A stretch of 64,000 nucleotides of DNA from Aestuariimicrobium sp. p3-SID1156. Its GTDB lineage: Bacteria; Actinomycetota; Actinomycetes; Propionibacteriales; Propionibacteriaceae. A program made the translations under genes and the position numbers. Below, one piece after another: positions 31,954 to 46,006 of the stretch. The DNA lies in assembly GCF_025144225.1 (NCBI RefSeq), contig NZ_JALXXB010000011.1, forward strand, positions 11,299-75,298, read 5' to 3'. Position 1 is the first letter of the stretch, and every line of letters begins with the position of its first letter. Under the pieces are notes generated by a model. That model had not been told where the DNA came from. It saw only the letters and a program-made list of their open reading frames with translations, and made no database searches.

Positions 31954-34900
31954 TTGGCCGCCTCGCGCACTGCGTCGAAGAACACCAACGTCATCTCTGA
32001 GAGCGGACGAATCTCCTTTGCCAAGATCGCCGAACCCATCCAGGTTCCCGATCTTCTTGAGGTCCAGACCGCCTCGTTCGACTGGCTCATTGGAAACGAT
32101 GTCTGGAAGGCGAGGGTCGAGGAGGCCCTGGCCGAAGGACGCACCGATATCAACCCGAAGTCCGGGCTGGAGGAGATCTTCGAGGAGATCTCCCCGATCA
32201 CCGACCTCGCCGACACCATGTCGCTGACCCTGCGCGACCACCGGTTCGAGGAGCCCAAGCACACCATCGAGGAGTGCAAGGACCGAGACGTCACCTACGC
32301 CGCTCCGCTGTTCGTCACCGCTGAGTTCATGAGCGACATCGACGGCGTCATCAAGTCCCAGACCGTGTTCATCGGCGATTTCCCGCTGATGACCCCCGAG
32401 GGCACCTTCATCATCAACGGCACCGAGCGTGTCGTTGTGTCCCAGCTGGTCCGTTCGCCCGGCGTCTACTTCGAGCAGACCCCCGACAAGACCTCCGACA
32501 AGGACCTGTTCACCGCCAAGATCATCCCCTCCCGCGGCGCCTGGCTGGAGTTCGAGGTGGACAAGCGCGACCTCGTCGGCGTCCGCCTCGACCGCAAGCG
32601 CAAGCAGAACGTGACCGTCCTGCTGCAGGCCCTGGGCTGGAGCCGTGACCGCATCACCGAGGAGTTCGGCCAGTACGAGTCGATGCGCCAGACCCTCGAG
32701 AAGGACAACATCAAGTCCCAGGACGAGGCCCTGCTCGACATCTACCGCAAGCTGCGCCCGGGTGAGCCCCCGGCACGTGACGCCGCCCAGATCCTGCTGG
32801 ACAACTACTACTTCAACCCCAAGCGCTACGACATGGCCAAGGTCGGACGCTACAAGGTGAACAAGAAGCTCGGTCTTGACCTGCCCTTCGACCAGCAGGT
32901 GCTGACCGAGGAGGACATCGTCGCCACCATCCACTACGTGTGCGCGCTGCACGAGGGCAAGGAGACCCTCGAGAACGGTGCCATCGTGGAGGCCGACGAC
33001 ATCGACCACTTCGGCAACCGTCGCCTGCGCACCGTGGGTGAGCTGATCCAGAACCAGCTGCGCACCGGCCTGGGACGCATGGAGCGTGTGGTCCGCGACC
33101 GCATGACCACCCAGGACATCGAGGCGATCGCCCCGCAGACCCTGATCAACATCCGTCCGGTGACCGCTGCGCTGAAGGAGTTCTTCGGCACCTCGCAGCT
33201 GTCGCAGTTCATGGATCAGAACAACCCGCTGGCCGGCCTGACCCACAAGCGTCGTCTCTCGGCGCTGGGCCCCGGCGGTCTGTCCCGTGACCGCGCCGGT
33301 ATGGAGGTCCGTGACGTCCACCCGTCGCACTACGGCCGCATGTGCCCCATCGAGACCCCTGAAGGCCCCAACATCGGCCTGATCGGTTCGCTGGCCTCCT
33401 TCGCCCGCGTGAACGCCTTCGGCTTCATCGAGACCCCCTACCGCAAGGTTGTGGGTGGCCGCGTCACCGACCAGATCGACTACCTCACCGCCGACGAGGA
33501 GGACCGCTACGTCATCGCGCAGGCGAATGCCGCCGTTGACGAGGAGGGCAACCTGGTCGAAGAGCGCGTCCTGGTGCGCATCAAGCACGGTGACGTCGAT
33601 TCGGTGCTCCCTGACGAGGTCGAGTACATGGACGTGTCCCCGCGCCAGATGGTGTCGGTGGCCACCGCCCTGATTCCCTTCCTCGAGCACGACGACGCCT
33701 CGCGAGCACTCATGGGTGCCAACATGCAGCGCCAGGCCGTTCCGCTGCTGCGCAGCGAGGCCCCGCTGGTCGGCACCGGCATGGAGTACCGCGCCGCGAC
33801 CGACGTCGGCGACGTCACCCTGGCCGCCAAGGCCGGCGAGGTCGTCTCCGTCTCGGCCGACCTGATCGAGGTCAGCAACGACGATGGCACCACCACCGTG
33901 TACAAGCTGCGCAAGTTCGAGCGCTCGAATGCGGGCACGTGCACCAACCAGCGCCCGCTGGTGGAGCCGGGACAGCGCGTCGAGGTCCGCACCCCGCTGG
34001 CCGACGGTCCCTGCACCGACGGCGGCGAGATGGCCCTCGGCCGCAACCTCCTGGTCGCCTTCATGCCCTGGGAGGGCCACAACTACGAGGACGCGATCAT
34101 CCTCTCCCAGCGTCTCGTGCAGGACGACGTGCTCACCTCGATCCACATCGAGGAGCACGAGGTCGACGCTCGTGACACCAAGCTGGGGCCGGAGGAGATC
34201 ACCCGCGACATCCCCAATGTGAACGAGGACATGCTCGCCGACCTGGATGAGCGTGGCATCGTGCGCATCGGTGCCGAGGTTGGCGCTGGCGACATCCTCG
34301 TCGGCAAGGTCACCCCCAAGGGCGAGACCGAGCTGACCCCCGAGGAGCGCCTGCTGCGTGCCATCTTCGGTGAGAAGGCCCGCGAGGTCCGCGACACCTC
34401 GATGAAGGTGCCCCACGGCGAGACCGGCACCGTCATCGGCGTCCGCGTCTTCGACCGCGAGGAGGGCGACGAGCTGGCCCCCGGCGTCAACCAGATGGTC
34501 CGCGTGTACGTGGCTCAGAAGCGCAAGATCTCCGACGGTGACAAGCTCGCCGGCCGTCACGGCAACAAGGGCGTCATCTCCAAGATCCTGCCGGTGGAGG
34601 ACATGCCCTTCCTGGAGGACGGCACCCCGGTCGACATCGTGCTGAACCCGCTCGGTGTTCCCTCGCGCATGAACGTGGGCCAGGTACTGGAGAACCACCT
34701 TGGCTGGATCGCCAAGACCGGCTGGGATGTCGATGGCGTCCAGGAGGCCTGGGCCGAGCGCCTGCGCGACGTCGGTCTCGGCCATGTGGACGCCGACTCG
34801 CGTTTGGCGACCCCGGTCTTCGACGGCGCGGAGGAGGAGGAGATCACCGGTCTGCTCGCCAACACCCTGCCGACCCGCGATGGGGACCGCCTCATCGACA

Positions 34901-35430
34901 GGGACGGCAAGGCACGGCTGTTCGACGGTCGCTCCGGCGAGCCGTACCCCGAGCGCATCGGCGTGGGCTACATGTACATGCTGAAGCTGCACCACCTGGT
35001 CGACGACAAGATCCACGCCCGTTCGACCGGTCCGTACTCGATGATCACCCAGCAGCCGCTCGGTGGCAAGGCGCAGTTCGGTGGCCAGCGCTTCGGTGAG
35101 ATGGAGGTGTGGGCACTGGAGGCCTACGGCGCCGCCTGGGCCCTGCAGGAGCTGCTCACCATCAAGTCCGATGACGTCCCCGGGCGCGTCAAGGTCTACG
35201 AGGCGATCGTCAAGGGCGAGAACATCCCTGAGCCGGGCATCCCGGAGTCGTTCAAGGTTCTGGTCAAGGAGATGAAGTCGCTGTGCCTGAACGTGGAGGT
35301 CCTCTCCAGTGACGGCACCGTGGTCGAGCTTCGTGACTCCGAGGACGACTTCCGCTCGGCCGAGGACTTCGGCATCGACCTGTCCCGCCGTCCTGGCAGC
35401 GACTCGTTCGCTGTCGTCGACGAAGTCTGA
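31954..35430 (+). CDS. rpoB: RNA polymerase beta subunit
   Basis: 1158 residues from a TTG start with GGAAGG 8 bp upstream; the ATG at 31900 would add 18 residues unlike the family. The rifampicin region reads [20 protein letters not shown] then [18 protein letters not shown], i.e. all classic positions wild type (Asp, His and Ser of D516/H526/S531 E. coli numbering), so no target-site rifampicin resistance is expected. [15 protein letters not shown] and the C-terminal [14 protein letters not shown] are conserved. Confidence 0.98.
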   Translation: MAASRTASKNTNVISESGRISFAKIAEPIQVPDLLEVQTASFDWLIGNDVWKARVEEALAEGRTDINPKSGLEEIFEEISPITDLADTMSLTLRDHRFEEPKHTIEECKDRDVTYAAPLFVTAEFMSDIDGVIKSQTVFIGDFPLMTPEGTFIINGTERVVVSQLVRSPGVYFEQTPDKTSDKDLFTAKIIPSRGAWLEFEVDKRDLVGVRLDRKRKQNVTVLLQALGWSRDRITEEFGQYESMRQTLEKDNIKSQDEALLDIYRKLRPGEPPARDAAQILLDNYYFNPKRYDMAKVGRYKVNKKLGLDLPFDQQVLTEEDIVATIHYVCALHEGKETLENGAIVEADDIDHFGNRRLRTVGELIQNQLRTGLGRMERVVRDRMTTQDIEAIAPQTLINIRPVTAALKEFFGTSQLSQFMDQNNPLAGLTHKRRLSALGPGGLSRDRAGMEVRDVHPSHYGRMCPIETPEGPNIGLIGSLASFARVNAFGFIETPYRKVVGGRVTDQIDYLTADEEDRYVIAQANAAVDEEGNLVEERVLVRIKHGDVDSVLPDEVEYMDVSPRQMVSVATALIPFLEHDDASRALMGANMQRQAVPLLRSEAPLVGTGMEYRAATDVGDVTLAAKAGEVVSVSADLIEVSNDDGTTTVYKLRKFERSNAGTCTNQRPLVEPGQRVEVRTPLADGPCTDGGEMALGRNLLVAFMPWEGHNYEDAIILSQRLVQDDVLTSIHIEEHEVDARDTKLGPEEITRDIPNVNEDMLADLDERGIVRIGAEVGAGDILVGKVTPKGETELTPEERLLRAIFGEKAREVRDTSMKVPHGETGTVIGVRVFDREEGDELAPGVNQMVRVYVAQKRKISDGDKLAGRHGNKGVISKILPVEDMPFLEDGTPVDIVLNPLGVPSRMNVGQVLENHLGWIAKTGWDVDGVQEAWAERLRDVGLGHVDADSRLATPVFDGAEEEEITGLLANTLPTRDGDRLIDRDGKARLFDGRSGEPYPERIGVGYMYMLKLHHLVDDKIHARSTGPYSMITQQPLGGKAQFGGQRFGEMEVWALEAYGAAWALQELLTIKSDDVPGRVKVYEAIVKGENIPEPGIPESFKVLVKEMKSLCLNVEVLSSDGTVVELRDSEDDFRSAEDFGIDLSRRPGSDSFAVVDEV

Positions 35431-35439
35431 GTTCTTCTC

Positions 35440-35484
35440 GGACGCCTGCGGCGAATTGCTGGAAACAGTTCGCTGCGGGCGTCC
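35440..35484 (+). other. large stem-loop in the rpoB-rpoC spacer
   Basis: GGACGCCTGCGGCGAATTGC on one side and the near-complement CAGTTCGCTGCGGGCGTCC on the other enclose a GAAA-type loop, about a 19-bp imperfect stem starting 10 bp after rpoB. No T-run; likely an RNA-processing or stability element. Confidence 0.55.
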
Positions 35485-35577
35485 GGACCCAGACCCCGAA
35501 ACCCAGACGATCGTCACCCGGGGAGAGGCTGAGACCCTCCCCACCACCACCTGCACCACAGGGGAAAGAGAAGCAAC

Positions 35578-39468
<3,891 letters not shown>

Positions 39469-39484
39469 ACGTTCTGATGTGATG

Positions 39485-39513
39485 ACTGGCCGTCCCCTCG
39501 GGGGGCGGCCAGT
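39485..39513 (+). terminator. terminator after rpoC
   Basis: ACTGGCCGTCCCC-TCG-GGGGGCGGCCAGT followed by TGTCGTT, 16 bp after the rpoC stop. A strong 13-bp stem with a weak T-rich tail. Confidence 0.75.
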
Positions 39514-39549
39514 TGTCGTTGGTGGGGCGCTGGGGGTGGTCGCCGCGGA

Positions 39550-39735
39550 ACTCTTCGCCCGAGTGCGAAAGTTTCCGGCTGGTCTGTGCATGTGACCGGA
39601 CTCTTCTGCCATCGGGCGAAAGTTTCCGGTCGGTTTGTCCCGGAACCCGGACTCTTCCGCCCCCGTGCGGAAGTTTCCGGTGCCTTGGCCGAGGGAGCCC
39701 GACTCTTCTGCTCCCGTGCGAAAGTTTCCGGCGCC
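39550..39735 (-). repeat. four tandem copies of a 51-bp repeat
   Basis: Units start at 39550, 39600, 39651 and 39702 (periods 50, 51, 51), each opening ACTCTTC and carrying GCGAAAGTTTCCGG. Read on the minus strand each unit begins CCGGAAACTTTCGC. The 51-bp period equals 17 codons, and one minus frame gives repeats like PETFARxQKSP, but no start or ribosome site supports a gene. Inverted, diverged units lie at 40699-40783 on the other side of the next gene. Confidence 0.75.
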
Positions 39736-39744
39736 AGGTTCCCT

Positions 39745-40587
39745 TCATGCCACCTGCGCCAGCCATCCGGCGTCCAGGCGTGGGGCGGGACCACGCCAGC
39801 CGTTCGTCCTCAGCGCCTGGTGGACTCGCAGCACGAGCGCGGCCGGCTCCCGCAGGCTGGCAGCGGTCACCCGGATCACCGTCCACCCCATCGCCTCCAG
39901 CTGCTCGTAGCGGTGGATGTCCTTCTCCCATTGCTGGGCATTGGTCAGGTGCTGTTGTCCCTCGTACTCCACGATCACCTTGTGCTCCACCCAGGCCATG
40001 TCTACACGAGCAAGGAACTTCCCATCGGGTCCCTTGATCTCGTGCTGCAGGGCCGGGCTGGGCAGGCCGGAGCTGACCAATACCATCCGCGTCCGGGACT
40101 CCTGCCAACTCGCGGCGCCGGAATGGGCGAACTGCCATGCATCGCTGCGCGCCGACTGCAGTTCCGCCAGCTCGCGCTCAGAAAGTTCCTCACGTCGCAG
40201 CAGGTCATCCAGGACGCACACCTCCTCGACGAGGCCGAGTTCGGCATCAGCGATCGCTTGCGCGATGGACGCGATCCCACCGGGCGAGTTCCGCTTCACT
40301 CGGATCGTGCGAATCCCGGCCCTTTCGACTCGTGACTCGGTGGCGAGGGTGATGGGGGAGTCCTGCCCGAGCGGGACGCCCCTCAGGCGCAGAGCGGTGA
40401 CCCCGGTGACCATCGCGTCCGGATAGAGCAGCCGAGCACCTTCAACCAGGACGCCCAGACTGGGCAGCACGTCCCTCTCCACGAACACTCCATAGAAGAG
40501 TCGTCGATACTTCGGACCGTACAGCTGGTGCTTGGTGATCCCGGCCTGGGCGGCCATCGCGCGAGTCATGGGTGGCATGTGGCCCAT
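39745..40587 (-). CDS. AbiEi-like/DUF559 protein with Vsr-type nuclease fold
   Basis: 280 residues. The N-terminus resembles the AbiEi antitoxin winged helix (AMAAQAGITKHQLYGPKYRR with LFYGVFVERDVL). The C-terminal 110 form a DUF559-type very-short-patch-repair-like domain: ARVDMAWVEHKVIVEYEGQQ (Asp and Glu metal residues), HLTNAQQWEKDIHRYEQLEA and MGWTVIRVTAASL. Such proteins are numerous in Actinomycetota; no AbiEii toxin partner is adjacent. ATG 40587 has a GGAGG site; later ATGs are possible. Both sides carry inverted 51-bp-type repeats. Confidence 0.75.
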   Translation of the reverse strand: MGHMPPMTRAMAAQAGITKHQLYGPKYRRLFYGVFVERDVLPSLGVLVEGARLLYPDAMVTGVTALRLRGVPLGQDSPITLATESRVERAGIRTIRVKRNSPGGIASIAQAIADAELGLVEEVCVLDDLLRREELSERELAELQSARSDAWQFAHSGAASWQESRTRMVLVSSGLPSPALQHEIKGPDGKFLARVDMAWVEHKVIVEYEGQQHLTNAQQWEKDIHRYEQLEAMGWTVIRVTAASLREPAALVLRVHQALRTNGWRGPAPRLDAGWLAQVA

Positions 40588-40698
40588 GCTGCCTCCGAGG
40601 GGACGCCCCAGGGCAGGGGCTGTGGATAACTCTGCCCCTGGAGGCGACCTGGGCGCCCCCTGTGGACAGCGCTCGCTGCCCGGCCCCCCCACAGGCCA

Positions 40699-40783
40699 AC
40701 GGAAACTTCCGCACAGCGGCGAGACATTCCGCCGCCTGGGCCCGAAGGACCGGAAACTGTCGCCAGAGAGCGAAATGTTCCGT
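40699..40783 (+). repeat. two inverted, diverged copies of the 51-bp repeat
   Basis: ACGGAAACTTCCGCACAGCG at 40699 and CCGGAAACTGTCGCCAGAG at 40750, 51 bp apart, each ending in a TTCCG that pairs loosely with its own CGGAA. They match the minus-strand reading of the units at 39550-39735. Confidence 0.6.
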
Positions 40784-40856
40784 GCGGCGGGCTCAGGGCG
40801 TCCAATGTGGGAGGGTGGCGACCGTCGGTGGACAGATCGCCTGAAGCGACCGCATT

Positions 40857-40885
40857 TTGCCCTCTGTGCAGCCGTGAACTAGTCT
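40857..40885 (+). promoter_or_regulatory. rpsL (str operon) promoter
   Basis: TTGCCC - 17 bp - TAGTCT. Predicts a 5' leader of about 220 nt before rpsL. Confidence 0.6.
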
Positions 40886-41112
40886 TGACCAGTGTGCTCG
40901 GAGTTGCCCGAGCAGCAGTGCGTGCCCTGGCATGCTCGCGGCCCCCACGTTGCAGGGGATGGCCCGGGATGTGCGGAGTGCTCGCACGGCGTGTTCAGCG
41001 TCCACGACTGACGGGTAAACGGTGGCCCTCGTCGGGGATCAGAACGCGCACAGCCAGGGAATTCAATCCTCATGAGGGGCCCTCCCCTCAGAAACGAAAG
41101 AGATACCAGCCG
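40886..41112 (+). other. long 5' leader of rpsL
   Basis: No credible gene. Contains one clear hairpin, GCTCGG-AGTTG-CCCGAGC, near 40898-40915, and ends in GAAACGAAAGAG before rpsL. Probably an untranslated regulatory leader. Confidence 0.45.
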
Positions 41113-41484
41113 GTGCCTACCATCCAGCAGCTGGTCCGCAAGGGCCGCACTGACAAGGTCAGCAAGAGCAAGTCCGCTGCGCTGAAGGGTTCGCCCCAGC
41201 GCCGCGGGGTGTGCACGCGTGTGTACACCACCACCCCCAAGAAGCCGAACTCGGCCCTGCGCAAGGTTGCCCGTGTGCGCCTTTCCTCGGGTATCGAGGT
41301 CACCGCCTACATCCCCGGTGTGGGTCACAACCTGCAGGAGCACTCGATGGTGCTCGTGCGTGGCGGTCGTGTGCGCGACCTGCCGGGTGTCCGTTACAAG
41401 ATTGTCCGCGGCGCTCTCGACACCCAGGGTGTCAAGAATCGCAAGCAGGCCCGCAGCCGCTACGGCGCGAAGAAGGAGAAGTAA
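41113..41484 (+). CDS. rpsL: 30S ribosomal protein S12
   Basis: 123 residues from a GTG start ([12 protein letters not shown]). The decoding-centre loops [17 protein letters not shown] and [20 protein letters not shown] are wild type at the lysines (43 and 88 in E. coli numbering) that mutate to streptomycin resistance. The stop overlaps rpsG as TAATG. Confidence 0.97.
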   Translation: MPTIQQLVRKGRTDKVSKSKSAALKGSPQRRGVCTRVYTTTPKKPNSALRKVARVRLSSGIEVTAYIPGVGHNLQEHSMVLVRGGRVRDLPGVRYKIVRGALDTQGVKNRKQARSRYGAKKEK

Positions 41485-41954
41485 TGCCTCGCAAGGGTCC
41501 GGCGCCGAAGCGCCCGGTCATGGTCGATCCGGTCTACGGCTCGCCCCTCGTTTCCCAACTCGTGAGCAAGATCCTTGTCGACGGCAAGAAGTCCGTTGCC
41601 CAGGACATCGTCTACACCGCCATGGAGGGCACCCGCGCCAAGACCGGCGTTGACCCCGTCCAGACGCTGAAGAAGGCCCTCGACAACATCAAGCCTTCGC
41701 TCGAGGTCAAGTCCCGCCGCGTGGGTGGCGCCACCTACCAGGTCCCGATCGAGGTGAAGCCGGCTCGCGCGACCACCTTGTCGATGCGCTGGTTGGTCAC
41801 CTTCGCCCGCGCCCGTCGCGAGAAGACCATGGCCGAGCGCCTCATGAACGAGATCCTGGACGCCTCCAACGGCCTGGGTGCGTCGGTCAAGCGCCGCGAG
41901 GACACCCACAAGATGGCTGAGGCCAACCGCGCCTTCGCCCACTACCGCTGGTGA
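41484..41954 (+). CDS. rpsG: 30S ribosomal protein S7
   Basis: 156 residues. [38 protein letters not shown] core and [20 protein letters not shown] are diagnostic. Binds the 3' domain of 16S rRNA. Coupled to rpsL by TAATG. Confidence 0.97.
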   Translation: MPRKGPAPKRPVMVDPVYGSPLVSQLVSKILVDGKKSVAQDIVYTAMEGTRAKTGVDPVQTLKKALDNIKPSLEVKSRRVGGATYQVPIEVKPARATTLSMRWLVTFARARREKTMAERLMNEILDASNGLGASVKRREDTHKMAEANRAFAHYRW

Positions 41955-41960
41955 CATCCC

Positions 41961-42005
41961 GCCCCCTCGTTCGGACGCCCGGAGTGGCCGACGAGGGGGC
42001 TTTTT
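41961..42005 (+). terminator. terminator between rpsG and fusA
   Basis: GCCCCCTCGT and ACGAGGGGGC pair across a 20-nt loop and are followed by five T. It separates fusA from rpsLG, so fusA needs read-through or its own promoter (not clearly seen in the 70 bp that remain). Confidence 0.75.
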
Positions 42006-42075
42006 CGCGCTCCTTGCGCGTCCCCACTAGTCTCTGAACTGACTCTCCACCTACAAGATTTGAGGTAGCAGGCCA

Positions 42076-44178
42076 ATGGCCAAGACCACCGACCTGGGCA
42101 AGGTGCGCAACTTCGGCATCATGGCCCACATTGACGCGGGCAAGACCACCACCACCGAGCGCATCCTGTTCTACACCGGTATCAACTACAAGATCGGTGA
42201 GACCCACGAGGGGTCGGCCACCATGGACTGGATGGAGCAGGAGCAGGAGCGTGGCATCACGATCACCTCCGCTGCCACCACCGCCTTCTGGAAGGACCAC
42301 CAGCTCAACATCATCGACACCCCCGGGCACGTCGACTTCACCGTCGAGGTGGAGCGCAACCTGCGCGTGCTCGACGGTGCCGTGGCGGTGTTCGACGGTG
42401 TGGCCGGTGTCGAGCCGCAGTCCCAGACGGTGTGGCGCCAGGCCGACAAGTACGGCGTGCCCCGCATCTGCTACGTGAACAAGCTGGACCGTACCGGTGC
42501 GAGCTTCTCCTACGTGGTCAAGACCATCCGTGAGCGCCTCAAGGCCACCCCCCTGGTCATCCAGCTCCCGATCGGCGCCGAATCCGACTTCATCGGTGTC
42601 GTCGACCTGGTCGGCATGCGTGCCCTGACCTGGCGCGGTGAGACCAAGGTGGGCGAGGACTACGAGGTCGAGGAGATCCCCGCCGGCATGGCTGACGCCG
42701 CCGCCGAGGCCCGTGAGGAGCTGCTGACCCAGCTGGCCGACCTGGACGACGAGTTCGCCGAGCTGTACCTGGAGGACGAGGACGCGATCACCGTGGACCA
42801 GATCCAGCACGCGATCCGTCGCGTCGTGCTGGCCAGCAAGGGCAACGCCGTGGTGTGTGGCACCTCGTTCAAGAACAAGGGCGTCCAGCCCCTGCTGGAC
42901 GCAGTGATCGCCTACCTGCCCGCCCCCACCGACATCCCCGCCATCCAGGGCTTCAAGCCTGGTGATGAGTCGGTTGAGATCGAGCGCCACCCCAGCGATG
43001 ACGAGCCGCTGTCGGCCCTTGCCTTCAAGATCGCCGCTGACCCGCACCTGGGCAAGCTGACCTATGTGCGCGTCTACTCCGGCGTCCTGCAGGCCGGAAC
43101 CCAGGTGCTCAACTCCGTCAAGGGCAAGAAGGAACGCATCGGCAAGATCTACCAGATGCACTCCAACAAGCGCGAAGAGAAGGAGTCCATGGGCGCCGGC
43201 ATGATCTGCGCGGTCATGGGGCTCAAGGACACCACCACCGGTGAGACCCTCTGCGATCCCGCCAACCCCGTCGTGCTGGAGTCGATGGACTTCCCGAACC
43301 CGGTGATCGAGCAGGCCATCGAGCCCAAGACCAAGTCCGACCAGGAGAAGCTGGGTGTCGCCATCCAGCGCCTGGCCGAGGAGGACCCGACCTTCCGCGT
43401 CCACACCGACGAGGAGACCGGCCAGACCATCATCGCCGGCATGGGTGAGCTGCACCTCGACATCCTGATCGACCGCATGAAGCGCGAGTTCAACGTGGAG
43501 GCCAACATCGGCAAGCCCCAGGTGGCCTACCGCGAGACCCTGCGTCGCCCGGTCAGCAAGATCGAGTACACCCACAAGAAGCAGTCGGGTGGTTCGGGTC
43601 AGTACGGTCGCGTCATCATCGATCTGGAGCCGATGCCCGCGGGCCACGGCTACGAGTTCGTGAACGCCGTCACCGGTGGACGCATCCCCAAGGAGTACAT
43701 CCCGGCCGTCGACGCCGGCATCAAGGACGCGATGACCAGCGGTGTGCTGGCCGGCTACCCGGTTGAGGATATCAAGGTCACCCTGCTCGATGGCGCCTAC
43801 CACGACGTCGACTCCTCCGAGCTCGCCTTCAAGATCGCCGGTTCGATGGTCTTCAAGGAAGCCGCGCGCAAGGCTGATCCTGCGCTGCTCGAGCCGATGA
43901 TGGCCGTCGAGGTCACCACCCCCGAGGACTACCTGGGCACCGTCATCGGTGACCTGAACGGTCGTCGTGGCCAGATCCAGTCGATGGACGAGGAGCACGG
44001 CAACCGCGTGGTCCGCGCCCTGGTCCCGCTGTCGGAGATGTTCGGCTACGTCGGTGACCTGCGCTCGAAGACCTCGGGTCAGGCCTCCTACTCGATGGAG
44101 TTCGACTCCTACAACGAGGTGCCGCGGAACGTCTCCGAGGAGATCGTCGCCAAGGCACGAGGCGGCGCCACCGAGTGA
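42076..44178 (+). CDS. fusA: elongation factor G
   Basis: 700 residues. GTPase motifs [23 protein letters not shown] and NKLDRTGA, then domains II-V with the [15 protein letters not shown] region ([18 protein letters not shown]). Drives ribosomal translocation. AGGTAG-type ribosome site, ATG start. Confidence 0.98.
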   Translation: MAKTTDLGKVRNFGIMAHIDAGKTTTTERILFYTGINYKIGETHEGSATMDWMEQEQERGITITSAATTAFWKDHQLNIIDTPGHVDFTVEVERNLRVLDGAVAVFDGVAGVEPQSQTVWRQADKYGVPRICYVNKLDRTGASFSYVVKTIRERLKATPLVIQLPIGAESDFIGVVDLVGMRALTWRGETKVGEDYEVEEIPAGMADAAAEAREELLTQLADLDDEFAELYLEDEDAITVDQIQHAIRRVVLASKGNAVVCGTSFKNKGVQPLLDAVIAYLPAPTDIPAIQGFKPGDESVEIERHPSDDEPLSALAFKIAADPHLGKLTYVRVYSGVLQAGTQVLNSVKGKKERIGKIYQMHSNKREEKESMGAGMICAVMGLKDTTTGETLCDPANPVVLESMDFPNPVIEQAIEPKTKSDQEKLGVAIQRLAEEDPTFRVHTDEETGQTIIAGMGELHLDILIDRMKREFNVEANIGKPQVAYRETLRRPVSKIEYTHKKQSGGSGQYGRVIIDLEPMPAGHGYEFVNAVTGGRIPKEYIPAVDAGIKDAMTSGVLAGYPVEDIKVTLLDGAYHDVDSSELAFKIAGSMVFKEAARKADPALLEPMMAVEVTTPEDYLGTVIGDLNGRRGQIQSMDEEHGNRVVRALVPLSEMFGYVGDLRSKTSGQASYSMEFDSYNEVPRNVSEEIVAKARGGATE

Positions 44179-44245
44179 TCGGATGCCTGCGGCTTCTGTC
44201 CCGAGTACATCTCCGTGGGGCAGAGCTGCGCTGAGAGGCCGACAG

Positions 44246-44278
44246 AGGGCCGTTCCCCAGCGGGGGAGCGGCCCTTTT
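44246..44278 (+). terminator. terminator after fusA
   Basis: GGGCCGTTCCCC-AGC-GGGGGAGCGGCCC followed by four T, about 70 bp after fusA. Confidence 0.8.
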
Positions 44279-44366
44279 GCCTCCCCCTGACAGAATGGGC
44301 AGAGCACATCGGACGCAGCAGTGGGGCGTCCGACACGCCCGGATGCGCGGGTCGAACCGTACGGGT

Positions 44367-44396
44367 TTGACTCGCGGCCACCGCCCCGGAAGAATG
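44367..44396 (+). promoter_or_regulatory. tuf promoter
   Basis: TTGACT - 18 bp - AGAATG, between the fusA terminator and tuf. The -10 is weak, the -35 near-perfect. The terminator plus promoter make tuf an independent unit with a leader of about 120 nt. Confidence 0.5.
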
Positions 44397-44521
44397 GGGC
44401 GGGTGACCCTGCCTTGATGTTCGAGGCAGGAGTACGTCCACAAACCGCTGTCGGGAACAGGTCCCGCCAGAGAAATCGAAGCCTGCGCACTCGGCGTGGG
44501 CTACATCCAGAAGGAGCCCCA

Positions 44522-45715
<1,194 letters not shown>

Positions 45716-45740
45716 TCTGACTCACCGCCAGTTCTGACCG

Positions 45741-45770
45741 CAGGGCTCGCACCGTTGGGTGCGGGCCCTG
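45741..45770 (+). terminator. terminator after tuf
   Basis: CAGGGCTCGCACC-GTTG-GGTGCGGGCCCTG, a 13-bp stem with one mismatch, then TGTCATTT. Ends the str-region transcripts. Confidence 0.75.
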
Positions 45771-45823
45771 TGTCATTTCCTCCGCCGCCCCATTCCTCCG
45801 GCGCCAGGTGAACCTGCTTTCGT

Positions 45824-45853
45824 CAGCTGAACCTGCTGCAGCAGGTTCAGCTG
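45824..45853. repeat. perfect 30-bp palindrome with an extra half-site
   Basis: CAGCTGAACCTGCTG is followed immediately by its exact reverse complement, with no spacer. A further GTGAACCTGCT half-site precedes it at 45808. It lies in the 290-bp gap between convergent tuf and treY. Without a loop or T-run it is better explained as a protein-binding site or mobile-DNA end than as a terminator. Confidence 0.7.
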
Positions 45854-46006
45854 CATGAAGTAGGGTCATCTGCGAGATCCCTGCGAACGAGCACGCCGAT
45901 GATGATCGGCGCCATAATGGGCGCGGGCATCACTGAACGCCTAGTGCGCGAGGCTTTGGCTGACTAGCTGGGCACCGAGATGCCAGCTCGCCGAGCAGGG
46001 CCTGTC

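Noticed and set aside
31954..35430. Rifampicin-resistance substitutions in rpoB
   Set aside because: The resistance-determining region has wild-type residues at the classic positions.
44367..44420. A tRNA upstream of tuf, suggested by GGTCGAACC-like sequence near 44350
   Set aside because: No acceptor or anticodon stem can be formed around it.
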